A stretch of 64,000 bases of DNA, taken from the NCBI GenBank assembly GCA_020746995.1, contig JAGPXD010000006.1, positions 2,604,001 to 2,668,000 on the forward strand, in the 5' to 3' direction. Below are positions 44,509 through 53,212 of the stretch, piece after piece. The notes under the pieces are model-generated. The model saw only the letters and a program-made list of their open reading frames with translations. It did no database searches and was not told the DNA's origin. The first letter of the stretch is position 1. The number at the start of each line of letters is the position of its first letter. The DNA comes from Plectosphaerella cucumerina (lineage: Eukaryota > Ascomycota > Sordariomycetes > Glomerellales > Plectosphaerellaceae). Both the position numbers and the translations under genes were made by a program.

Positions 44509-44880
44509 CTAGAACATCGGATTGTCGTTTGCGCGGGTCTCAGGCCACTGAATCATTGCGTCCCAATGTTCAACCAACTTGTCGTTGTCGATTCGGTAGA
44601 TGTCGATGAACCTCCACTCGTGCCCTCCCATTTCGTAGCGGGAGTGGAGAATGACAGTGTCGCCCTCGGCGACCACATGCTTGAACTCGATCTTCTGTTT
44701 CTGGACTCCTTCAGAAATAAGCCTCTGGATGAGCTTTTTGACTCCCGCCGGGCCATCAGCAACTGTTGGATTGTGCTGGACAAAGTCGTTGCTCATATAT
44801 CGGTCGACTGCCGTGGTGTCCAAATCACCGAAGATTCGTTGATAAGCGGCGGTGACGAGCTTCTTATTGCTTTCGTCCAT
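44509..44880 (-). CDS. SnoaL-like / NTF2-fold small protein
   Basis: A single exon of 123 residues: MDESNKKLVTAAYQRIFGD at the start, then YMSNDFVQHNPTVADGPAGV, LISEGVQKQKIEFKHVVAEGD, TVILHSRYEMGGHEWRFIDIYRID and LVEHWDAMIQWPE. This is the SnoaL-like polyketide-cyclase fold (DFVQHNP and DIYRi.nGKi.EHWD signatures), with the conserved His and Asp residues lining the pocket. Such proteins catalyse ring closure, epimerisation or hydrolysis, or bind small ligands. The ATG at 44880 is chosen because an 18-base C run (G on the + strand, 44922-44939) lies just upstream and in-frame extension reads low-complexity proline. Its place beside oxidative enzymes suggests a pathway role. Confidence 0.88.
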   Translation of the reverse strand: MDESNKKLVTAAYQRIFGDLDTTAVDRYMSNDFVQHNPTVADGPAGVKKLIQRLISEGVQKQKIEFKHVVAEGDTVILHSRYEMGGHEWRFIDIYRIDNDKLVEHWDAMIQWPETRANDNPMF

Positions 44881-44921
44881 TGTGAAGGTGAATGAATCAG
44901 ACTGGGGTATGAGGGTGGAGA

Positions 44922-44939
44922 GGGGGGGGGGGGGGGGGG
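44922..44939. repeat. 18-nt poly-G tract
   Basis: An uninterrupted run of 18 G on the + strand, in the 5' leader region of the SnoaL-like gene (poly-C in its transcript). Confidence 0.9.
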
Positions 44940-45633
44940 TTGACGAGGAGATGAGAAGTTGATTTTGATGGATCATTCTCTTTCTTAAGTAATCTTGCGA
45001 TGGATTCAGTTTGTTTCATTCCCCAATCATGAAGACTGCCGGCAGGCCTGGATGAAGCCGGGGAGTCGCGGGAACATTCAATTGTAACACTAACCCCGAA
45101 TCAAGTCACAAATCCCGTCGCTTACGAATACTCAGTATCATGCCGATGGCCTCAATTATCACTCTTGAGTCATCTAACAAATAGTTTTCCATTGACTCGA
45201 GCAAGTTGTCCGTGATCGATTCGACTCCACAAGACAGGTGGCTGTAGAAGCGCCGGTCACGAAAGTGTCTTCAAGGGCATTCCCTGCGAAGATCCCCACC
45301 CATGGTTCAGCAGACATTGCAGGCAGCTCTACCCATCCGAAATAGGTATCATATTCCGGATGATGAAGCCAGCGATTCGGAAACGCGAAGGTGTGTGTTG
45401 AATAGCTGTCTGCTGAGAATGGGTTAGTAAGCTGGGCATCGCAGTCGGAGATCAGTGGGCGGAATCTCATCGGAGTTCCCCGCACCGGTGCCCACTCAGC
45501 ACGTGGTGTCCTACCTACTAGCGGGCAGACCTCCCAGCTTGCTCCTCTACTACAGGGCTTCGTCGGATGTTCACCATCGGCAATGTGCCACTTGCACCAC
45601 CACCGACCCACGCTCCCCAGTCCCCAGACGCGC
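44940..45633. promoter_or_regulatory. upstream region shared by the SnoaL-like and Zn2Cys6 genes
   Basis: About 0.7 kb between divergent genes. It may include the uncertain small gene at 45174-45470. Confidence 0.3.
45174..45470 (-). CDS. possible small hypothetical gene
   Basis: An open frame of 98 residues starting MRFRPLISDCDAQLTNPF and containing FAFPNRWLHHPEYDTYFGW, with a composition more protein-like than surrounding frames. There is no recognised domain, no intron evidence and no supporting neighbour relation. It lies wholly between the SnoaL-like gene and the regulator. It could equally be a chance open frame in a promoter. Confidence 0.2.
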   Translation of the reverse strand: MRFRPLISDCDAQLTNPFSADSYSTHTFAFPNRWLHHPEYDTYFGWVELPAMSAEPWVGIFAGNALEDTFVTGASTATCLVESNRSRTTCSSQWKTIC

Positions 45634-47958
45634 ATGAACACCCCGACCACTTCCCGGAGAGCCCGCCGCCGCAGAGTCGCCGACCAGGACCGAAAGCGTG
45701 CTCCTCGTGCGTGCGATCGCTGCAAGAGTCGCAAGCAATCATGTCTGGAAACCCCGACAGGGGTTTGCCAGCGGTGCCTGCGAGGATCCTTTGCCTGCAG
45801 GTTCGACAGGGAGAGGACGCCGCCAGGAGTAGACGCTGGCGGTCATGATGGCCCCTCAATTGACGACTCGACGCTTTTCGACGAGGCTTCATTGACAGTA
45901 CCTGTAGTGTCTAGTCTCGAATCACGACAGGACGCCGCGCTTCCTCAACGTCCTCAAGCCGGCCTTGCTCGCGATGACCTTCTCGGCGTGTCCCCGGAAG
46001 GCGCCACGTCGGAAATGTTCATGTGGCCGCGCTTCCTCTCCAAGCTTCGCGATGCTTTCTGCCTCGACCCGCAACCAGCTGCCGAGGATAGCGAGCTGGC
46101 GCGCCTGCAAGGTGGCATGTCCCGTCCCCCGTCGACGCCGCCAGAGCAAGTCCGCCGATTAGAGAAGGTGATTGACCGGTTCCCGCCCCGGGCTGTGGCC
46201 GTCTTCCTTCTCTCGGTCTGCATCTGTCATGGCACCGACAATTTCTACTATTTCGACCAGGCTGGCTTCTCGGCCGAGCTCGATACCTTCTACAGCGACC
46301 CGGACTCGCCCCTCCGCCGCGATGCTGGCTTTGTTTGCCTTGCCCTGGCCACGTTCGCACTCGGCAGCCAGTGGACCACGCTTGCTCGGCCTGAGCACGT
46401 CCGCGAAACACCATCGCCGTCGGAAGGCACTGATCCAGGCCGCATCTTCTACGATCTTGCCCGCACGCTGATGGGCGACATTGTTGACCGCGCCTGTGTT
46501 CGTTCCGTCCAGGCTGCCTACGTCCTCGGTGTCTATCTGATGCCCGCCAGTGCCATTGGCGCTTCATACGTCTACATGGGTCTGGCCTTGCGGAAGGCCC
46601 TCGCCATTGGCCTTCACCAGGAGTCAGATGACCCCTCGTTGACTGATGACGAGAGGGAAAATCGAAGACGGGTGTTTTGGGCCGTCTGGTCCCTCGAAAG
46701 GTGAGCACATTCGACTACCTACTGTCAGATATCCTGGTCTCACCAAGTCCCAGAACCGTCACCATCAAGCTCAACAAACCCCGCTCCGTCTCTCAGGACA
46801 TCATCACCGTCCGTCCACCGTCAATCTTGCCGACGGACGCGGGTCAGAAGTTCAACAACATTCATCATCAAATCGCGAATGTCCAACTGACCCGCGTCAT
46901 GGATACCCTCGCCCAGCCTGCGTGAGTCGAATGAACTCTTCATCCGCTGCTAGACTGACGTTCTCAGGGCTTGGACAAACGACACACAGCTCCCGCCCGA
47001 CAACTACCAGTTGCTCCTCAAGTCCTGGAAGCGGTCACTCCCTTCCCAACTCAAGCTGGAGACTACTGACCCTACGACGTCGAGCTACCGAGCTGTGTTC
47101 CACCTCTATCTCAACTACTACTTCGCCTGGATCGCCCTTGGCAAGGTCTCGGTTGTCACCATTGTCCGATCGCGGCTGCGTCTTGCCCAGGCCCAATCCT
47201 CCGAGCAGCCTGCAATCGACCACCGCATCGAGAGCTTGGCTCTGTCGTGCACCAAGGCGGCGAAGAAGATGCTTGGTCTCTTTGAGCACCTGGTAGGAAC
47301 AGGGAATTTGACGCGATTTTCCTTCACCGACTTCCAAGGCTGCAGCATCGCCACCATCGTCGTGCTGCTGGCCGGCATCATGGAGCGAGACTCTGAGTAC
47401 CAGCGGCGAGTCGATTTCGGCATCGACTGTCTCCGGAAGATGGCGGGGGAGAACCTGACCGCTCGCACCGGTGTTCGATTCGTCGAGGCCCTCAAATCAA
47501 TTGCAGACGAGGCCCGGGCGAAGCTGGAAGCATCCCGACAAAACACCGCAACCGCGCCTTTGGGCGGAACCAACGAATACCAACCGGCCGACTACACCAC
47601 CTGGGTACAATGGCTCGCCAGAGTGGAGCAGCAGCCGGGAACACAGGGACCATCGTCCTTTGATGAAAGCCCAGCGCTGGGCTCGGCGCTCCACGATCCC
47701 GCTGCAAGTCAAAGCCTTGGTCCAGGCATGGCCTCTGCCGAAACATCTCAAGCATGGGAGGAAGCTGCAGCGCTGCAGCTTCAAGGCCTCTCGGCATCAG
47801 CTTTCGGGATGCCCGTGGATGAGAATGGGCTGGCAGATCCAACAGCGGTCCCTCCGATGGATTCGTACTTGCCGTCCTCTGTCTTCAACGACGACCAGCT
47901 CTATTTGATGGGTCTAACCGGCATGGACGTTCTCGATTTCACCGCCGGACTTGGATAA
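45634..47958 (+). CDS. Zn2Cys6 transcription factor
   Basis: Three exons (45634-46700, 46754-46921, 46968-47958) join in phase to give 741 residues. An in-frame ATG at 45583 would add 17 residues. The zinc cluster RACDRCKSRKQSCLETPTGVCQRC...SFACRF follows a basic stretch, RRARRRRVADQDRKRAP. The fungal regulatory domain is shown by FLLSVCICHGTDNFYYFDQ, RSVQAAYVLGVYLMPASAIGASYVYMGLALRKALAIGLHQE and RRRVFWAVWSLERTVTIKLNKPRSV (spliced). SIATIVVLLAGIMERD and an acidic C-terminus follow. The 3' end is 39 bp from the stop codon of the convergent amidohydrolase. It may regulate the SnoaL-side cluster or the amidohydrolase/transporter pair, and neither is shown. Confidence 0.92.
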
Positions 47959-47996
47959 TGCATCAAATATTCAGTCATGTTCTTGCATTGACACTT

Positions 47997-49337
47997 CTAC
48001 AGTGCAGGCTTGATGCGAACCACAACAGCCGCATCCTCCTTGAGACCCTCCCATCTGCTCTTGTATATTCTTCCCTCCTTGATCACGCCCAAGACGTTCT
48101 CCGGCTCGTCAAAGATGGTCGCATCCTCCAGCGGGTTCTTCTCCGTGATGAGAATGTCGGCCTCGAAACCGGCCTTGACTTGGCCGAGCGAGTTTTCCCG
48201 ACCCATCATGCGAGCTGGTGTGACAGTCGCGCTCCGCAGGATGGCAAGAGGGGAGAGCACCTTGGATCTGAGGTGGAACTCGAACGTTTGGGCTGTGCCG
48301 AGCGGCCCAAGGAGGTCGGTGCCGTAGCAGATAGATACACCGGCGTCGTTGGCCGTCTTGAGCGCCGAGAGTCCTGCAGCGAGCACCTCTTGATTCTTGA
48401 TCGCTGATTCGGGCGGCAGGTATCCCTGCCACTTTGGTGATGCCATCTCGGCGTACGTGACCAGTGTAGGTGTCAGGTAGACACCCTTCTCGGCAAGAAG
48501 CTTGGCAGTAGGCTCGTCGATGAAGTTGCCGTGCTCAATCCCTTTGCAACCGTTTTCGACGCAGTGTCTGATGGCCTTCGGTGTGTATGCGTGGGCAGTG
48601 ACGAAGGTACCGGCGTTGTCGGCGCACTCGACCATGGCGCGGATCTCCTCGCCAGAGAACTGTAGCTGCTCGATCCTGTCGGTCGGACTGCTCACGCCGC
48701 CGGAGCCCATGATCTTGATGAAGTCGGCGCCCGTCCTGATCTCCTCGCGCACGCCGCGCATGCACTCGGGGACGCCATTGACGACGCGACCGAGACCTGT
48801 TGTGGAACCGCCGCAGCACAGTTCGTGGTCGTGCGGGCCGCGGAAATCAGCGTGGCCGCCAGCTTGGCTCAAAGCGTGACCCGCCAGGAACAGGCGCGGG
48901 CCGGGGAAGACGCCGTCTTCGATGGCCTCGCGGAGGGCTGCGAGGGCACCGCCGCAATCGCGGACGGATGTAAAGCCGCGATGCAGCATCTGGGCGCAGA
49001 CGTAGGGCTGTCGGAGGACGGAGACGTCGTGGGGGTTGCCGAAGGCTTTCGAGAGATCGCTGAAGCCGGGGACGGCCATGAGGTGGACGTGCGAGTCGAT
49101 CAAGCCTGGCGTGAGGAACTTGCCGGTGCAGTCAATGACTTCGAAGCCATTTTGGGTGGCAGAGGCAGCCGCTGGGTCGGAAGAATCGAGGATTGCTTCG
49201 ATGCGACCGTCTTGAAGCTTGACTGCGGCATTCTGGCGGAGATCGCCCGAAGCGACGTCGACAATAGTGGCGTTGGTGAGGATGTACCGCCTGGGCGAGC
49301 TTCGCAGCCAGGGCTTGAGGTCTGCTTCGGTGACCAT
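47997..49337 (-). CDS. imidazolonepropionase-like amidohydrolase
   Basis: A single exon of 446 residues. Amidohydrolase-superfamily metal site: LIDSHVHLM (HxH), DFIKIMGSGG (the carboxylated Lys), TAHAYTPKAI and GIEHGNF (two His), and YGTDLLG (Asp). RGFTSVRDCGG and AGHALSQAGGHADFRGPH are typical of the imidazolonepropionase/prolidase-like branch that also includes fungal ochratoxinase-type amidases and prolyl dipeptidases. No signal peptide is seen, so it appears cytosolic. The likely reaction is hydrolysis of an amide bond of a small molecule or dipeptide. It is divergent from a Dal5-type importer at 49860 and shares a promoter with GATA sites, suggesting use of an amide compound as nitrogen source. 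Confidence 0.92.
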   Translation of the reverse strand: MVTEADLKPWLRSSPRRYILTNATIVDVASGDLRQNAAVKLQDGRIEAILDSSDPAAASATQNGFEVIDCTGKFLTPGLIDSHVHLMAVPGFSDLSKAFGNPHDVSVLRQPYVCAQMLHRGFTSVRDCGGALAALREAIEDGVFPGPRLFLAGHALSQAGGHADFRGPHDHELCCGGSTTGLGRVVNGVPECMRGVREEIRTGADFIKIMGSGGVSSPTDRIEQLQFSGEEIRAMVECADNAGTFVTAHAYTPKAIRHCVENGCKGIEHGNFIDEPTAKLLAEKGVYLTPTLVTYAEMASPKWQGYLPPESAIKNQEVLAAGLSALKTANDAGVSICYGTDLLGPLGTAQTFEFHLRSKVLSPLAILRSATVTPARMMGRENSLGQVKAGFEADILITEKNPLEDATIFDEPENVLGVIKEGRIYKSRWEGLKEDAAVVVRIKPAL

Positions 49338-49859
49338 CTTGCGAATGTGTGAGACTGTCCGCTTGATGTTGGAAAGAAAGTCAGAAAAAATGAAGTGTCA
49401 GAAATACCACAGCTTGTTGACCGAGATCGCCATCTTCTGCCGACGCCGATGACATGCCGTGAGACAGTCTTTCGGCAACCTGCCGATGGGCGTCGGCAAC
49501 CTGACCACCCCGCCGTCCTGTAGATAAGGGGCGCTGATCGAAGCACAGGACATCTTGCCGACAAAGCCATCGGCTATCTAACTACACCAGCCCCTATCAT
49601 CACTAGCTCATCGGCAACATGAACTCTTCTCCACCGGTATCGCAACAATCTCCATGCCGAGCTAATGTTTTCCCCAGATTCCCGAACGTCCGGTCACATC
49701 CCAGGGTCTCGCTCCATCGCTGCGAAAGAATGACGCGCGGGGTCCGGGAACTCGAGCGCTCGTCTATATGAGGGAGGGTTCGTTGCTGATCCCGCTGTCA
49801 TCTGTTCTCCGGCTCTTCACACATCCACGCTACCTACGCATCAGGATCAACTTGCCATC
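49338..49859. promoter_or_regulatory. shared promoter of the amidohydrolase and Dal5-type transporter
   Basis: 522 bp between divergent start codons. Three HGATAR GATA-factor sites are clustered: AGATAA at 49522-49527, and on the minus strand AGATAG at 49574-49579 and TGATAG at 49594-49599. The heptamer TCGGCAA occurs at 49472, 49493 and 49611 and inverted (TTGCCGA) at 49555. The first two copies extend to TCGGCAACCTG. The GATA cluster fits AreA-type nitrogen regulation. The heptamer may bind a Zn2Cys6 protein. Confidence 0.5.
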
Positions 49860-51845
49860 ATGTCGCTCGCAGTGGACAAGACCATCGATGGCCCTGATGC
49901 TGGGCCCGTCAAGGGTGCGGAGCAGCTTTTCGATGAGAAGCATGGCGAGACGACGGAGTCTTTCCCTGAGCCTACGCCCGAGGAGGAGAGGGAGCTGCTG
50001 AGGAAGATTGACCTCACCATTCTTCCCATGGTAAGTTCTCAACACATCTATTTTCAACGACGGGGACTGACTTGTGGGCATAGATGTGCTTCGTCTTCTT
50101 CCTTCAGTACCTCGACAAGCAGAGTCTGAGCTATGCTAGCGTGAGTCCACTGATGCCACCACGTCGAGCCTTCACTGACCGGCCAGATCTTCGGCCTCAT
50201 ACCCGATCTAGGCCTCACGAGCCAGCAATACTCCTGGACATCTTCCATGTACGTTATCCCGGAGTTTTTGGTTACTGTGCTACCCTGTGTCAGGAGTCTT
50301 GGGAGTCTGTCTCAAGAGTCGATATGCCACGTGTGGTCCACGTGCTGCCAACTCATAAGATAGACTCCCACGACTCCTAACGCTGCCATGAAAAGAAGTT
50401 ACTGACTCCGCGATATCGGCAGCTTCTATGTTGGTCAGCTAGTCGCAGAATATCCCTTCATTTATCTCATGAGCCGTCTGCACCTCACGAAATTCGTCGG
50501 CGTCACAGTGTAGGATCACACCTGCCTCCTACTTCTCGGCTCGTTCTGACGTTGTGACAGCATCATCTGGGGAGCCGTCTGCCTGTGTCTCGCAGCCCCG
50601 ACAAATTTTGCTGGCTTCGCTGCCGTGCGCTTCCTGCTCGGATTTTGGGAGGGCGCCGTCTCGCCGGCCTTCATCACATTGACGAGTATCTGGTACCGGA
50701 AGAATGAGCATGCCACTCGTACAGCGTAGGACTACCTTCCCCCTAAGATGACCATTAGCTGACACATTGCAGCCTCTGGATCACGATGAACGGCTTGGCT
50801 CAGGTCATTGGCTGCCTCCTCATGTACGGCATCGGCATCAACAAGTCCCTTGGCCTCGCACCCTGGCGTGTCCTCTTCCTCGTCTGCGGCAGCTTGACCG
50901 TCTTCGCTGGCGTGCTCTTCTACTTCTTCATGCCTTCCGGACCGAAGGACGCGTGGTTCCTGACGGATCGCCAGAAGCAGGTGCTCTCGATGAGGATGGC
51001 ACGAGACCGCGAGGGAGGAGACAAGACGTCCTTCTCCATGGCGCAGCTGCGAGAGGCCTTACTTGACGTCAAGACGTGGTTCGTCTTTTCGTTTGGTGTG
51101 CTTGTGACGATGCAGTCGCCTGTCCTGACCGTAAGTACAGTGCTCGTTTGATGAGATGTCACCAGCTGACCGACTCGACAGTTTGCCTCCCTCGTCATCA
51201 ACAACATCGGCTATGACCAGTACCGGACAATGCTGTACCTGGCCCCCTCTGGTGCCGTGCAGATTGCCCTCCTCTGGATCGGTGTCATTGGGTGCATGTT
51301 GTTCCCTAATAACAGGACATATGTCGCTCTGGCGCTGGTGATCCCTCCGCTGATCGGTACCGTCCTTCTGCTGAAGCTGTCCTTGGACGCAGGATGGGGC
51401 ATGATCGCCGCAGCATGGCTGGTAAGTTCTCGCCCTTTCCTGTTCCGTTTCTAGATGCTGATTCCTCTAGGCCTCGTGCATCACAGCCGTCTGGTCCATC
51501 CTGCTCTCCCTCACGGCTTCCAACGTCAAGGGCAACACCAAACGTGCCATTGTCAACGCGATGTTCTTCATAGGCTACTGTGCAGGCTGCATTGCCTCGC
51601 CACAACTGTGGACGCATAAGCCACGCTACTTCTCCGGTGTCGTTACCAGCATCGTCACCTGGTGTACTTTGTTTGTCGTCATCGCCGGTTACCGCTTCAT
51701 TTGTGTTCGCGACAACAACGGCCGCGAAGCTGCGGTCTCAGAGGCTTCGGATGACGGACGGGCACCGGTAGTATTTGACAAGAATGGCAAGCCGGAGACG
51801 GATCTTACCGACAAGCAGGATCGGGAGTTCAGGTACAGCGTGTAG
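49860..51845 (+). CDS. MFS transporter, Dal5/allantoate permease family
   Basis: Eight exons (49860-50030, 50084-50140, 50187-50248, 50423-50509, 50561-50725, 50773-51130, 51182-51421, 51471-51845) join in phase to give 504 residues. Features are LLRKIDLTILPMMCFVFFLQYLDKQSLSYAS across exon 1/2, FYVGQLVAEYPFIYLMSRL, AAVRFLLGFWEGAVSPAFITLTSIWYRKNE, MPSGPKDAWFLTDRQKQVL at the central loop, FASLVINNIGYDQYRTML and NVKGNTKRAIVNAMFFIGYCAG. These match anion:cation symporters such as Dal5, Tna1 and Vht1-like carriers. The third intron (50249-50422, 174 bp) is much longer than the others and holds an inverted repeat. It is paired divergently with the amidohydrolase. Confidence 0.92.
50292..50378. repeat. 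intronic inverted repeat
   Basis: AGGAGTCTTGGGAGTCTGTC (50292-50311) and GATAGACTCCCACGACTCCT (50359-50378) are inverted with 18 of 20 positions paired. The loop contains two CACGTG palindromes. The element accounts for half of an unusually long intron. Confidence 0.75.
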
Positions 51846-52330
51846 ATCGAGGTTGTAGGGAGATGCTGGGAGCTTTGGCCCGGGACTGAGGTTACTGGCA
51901 ACAAGCTATGTATCTTCTGAACAAATAGAGCATTAGCAACTGCTTTATATTCTCTGTGTCCTACACTGGGGTGTTTCTGGGCCTCTTGCGTGATCGCCAC
52001 TGATGTTTTCCATCTTCCGCGAAAGGGGAATATGGGAGCAGAAAACTCGGCGGATGAGCCTACAGGACGCATGTTGAAATCACAACGAGGCCTCATGGCA
52101 AACCGCAGACTGCGACTGGATCTTTATTTTCATCGATAGAACAGCCAAGTGCTTTCTCTTTCATGTTGTCTTCGGCACATTGGGTCTGTGAACAAGGCTT
52201 ATTCCTCCCTCAACGCTGTCTTCTTCCCTGCGTTGTTCCAGCCCCAAACTTCAGCAACAATCGCCTGTAGCGCCTTTGTGCAGCACATCTTGTTCCATGT
52301 CCCTCATAGTGGAGCGCCGCCATGACACTT
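51846..52330. other. 3'-3' intergenic
   Basis: Lies between the convergent transporter and the small gene at 52331. No gene is seen. Confidence 0.35.
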
Positions 52331-52733
52331 TCACTGGAACGTGATGAGCTGTCCGTTCCAGAAGTAGACCGGCTTAATGGTCAGTACCGGTGTGCAACCA
52401 CGGACGGAACAGACGTGTGAACCTACCGAAGGCGCAGCAAGCTGAGCAGGCTGCTCGCAGTAGTAAACGAGCTGCTGGGGGTATGCCAAGAACATCTGGC
52501 TCGGGTCCTGGACCGGGAGCCACGACTGAGGCATCTCGTAGGGGAAGCGTAGGGGGTATTGCTGCCCAGCAGGCATGTAAGGGATGAGGGCGGCAGTCGC
52601 GCTGTCGCGTGGGAAGCTCATCAGGGGGACCTGCTTGCGACGGAGTCAGTGGTAGTCGTGCAGAAAAAGATTGGTCACGGCTTACCGATCCAGGGGTCGC
52701 GTACCAGTACTGGGAAGCGATGAAGTTGTCCAT
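52331..52733 (-). CDS. small protein of unknown function
   Basis: Exon 1 (52733-52686) starts MDNFIASQYWYATPGS. Exon 2 begins at 52630 (VPLMSFPRDSATAALIPYMP) and continues AGQQYPLRFPYEMPQSW, DPSQMFLAYPQQLVYYCEQP and finally PVYFWNGQLITFQ. A 54-nt stretch (GTAGGT...CATTAAG, about 52372-52425) looks like a second intron. Its length is a multiple of three and it has no stop, so both forms stay open: about 115 residues if retained, 97 if spliced. The protein is rich in Pro, Tyr, Gln and Phe, with no signal peptide, membrane segment or known domain. Consistent phase and splice sites support a real gene. Confidence 0.6.
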
Positions 52734-53212
52734 TTTCAGCAGTGGTAGTTGCTTTGGGGATTGTGATGGGATTGGATGTGCAATCGAGGGCAGGTCGAGG
52801 GTTTGTTTTGGTGTTGTGTGAGAAACGCGTGAGGCCGTTGTAGGTGGTCTGGTCTCCAGGCGGCCACGACTGATCGCCTAATTCACTTGTGGCAGGCACA
52901 AAGGCAGCAACTGGGCAGGCAAATCATGCACGACGACAAGTCGACAAATTCACGTGTCTTTGATTTCCAACCTACTTCCTCAGGACATCTGCAGAGGTAT
53001 GTATCCGGCGTCCGAATGGAAGACACCCAGCTTCAATTGCACCCCGACATGCCGCTGCAGATCCTCGGAAAAGCAGACCTAGTCCAGGTCGCCAATCTCC
53101 ATATTCCTGTTACCCAATGGTATCCGTGGGTCATGCCTAGCCACGAGACCATACGGTTCTACATTGTCCATGTATCTTGTCTGCCCACCTCACCATGGGC
53201 GGATGTGATGCT

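Noticed and set aside
25597..44880. Classical secondary-metabolite biosynthetic cluster
   Set aside because: No PKS, NRPS, terpene cyclase, DMATS or RiPP precursor gene is visible, so a biosynthetic reading lacks its backbone enzyme.
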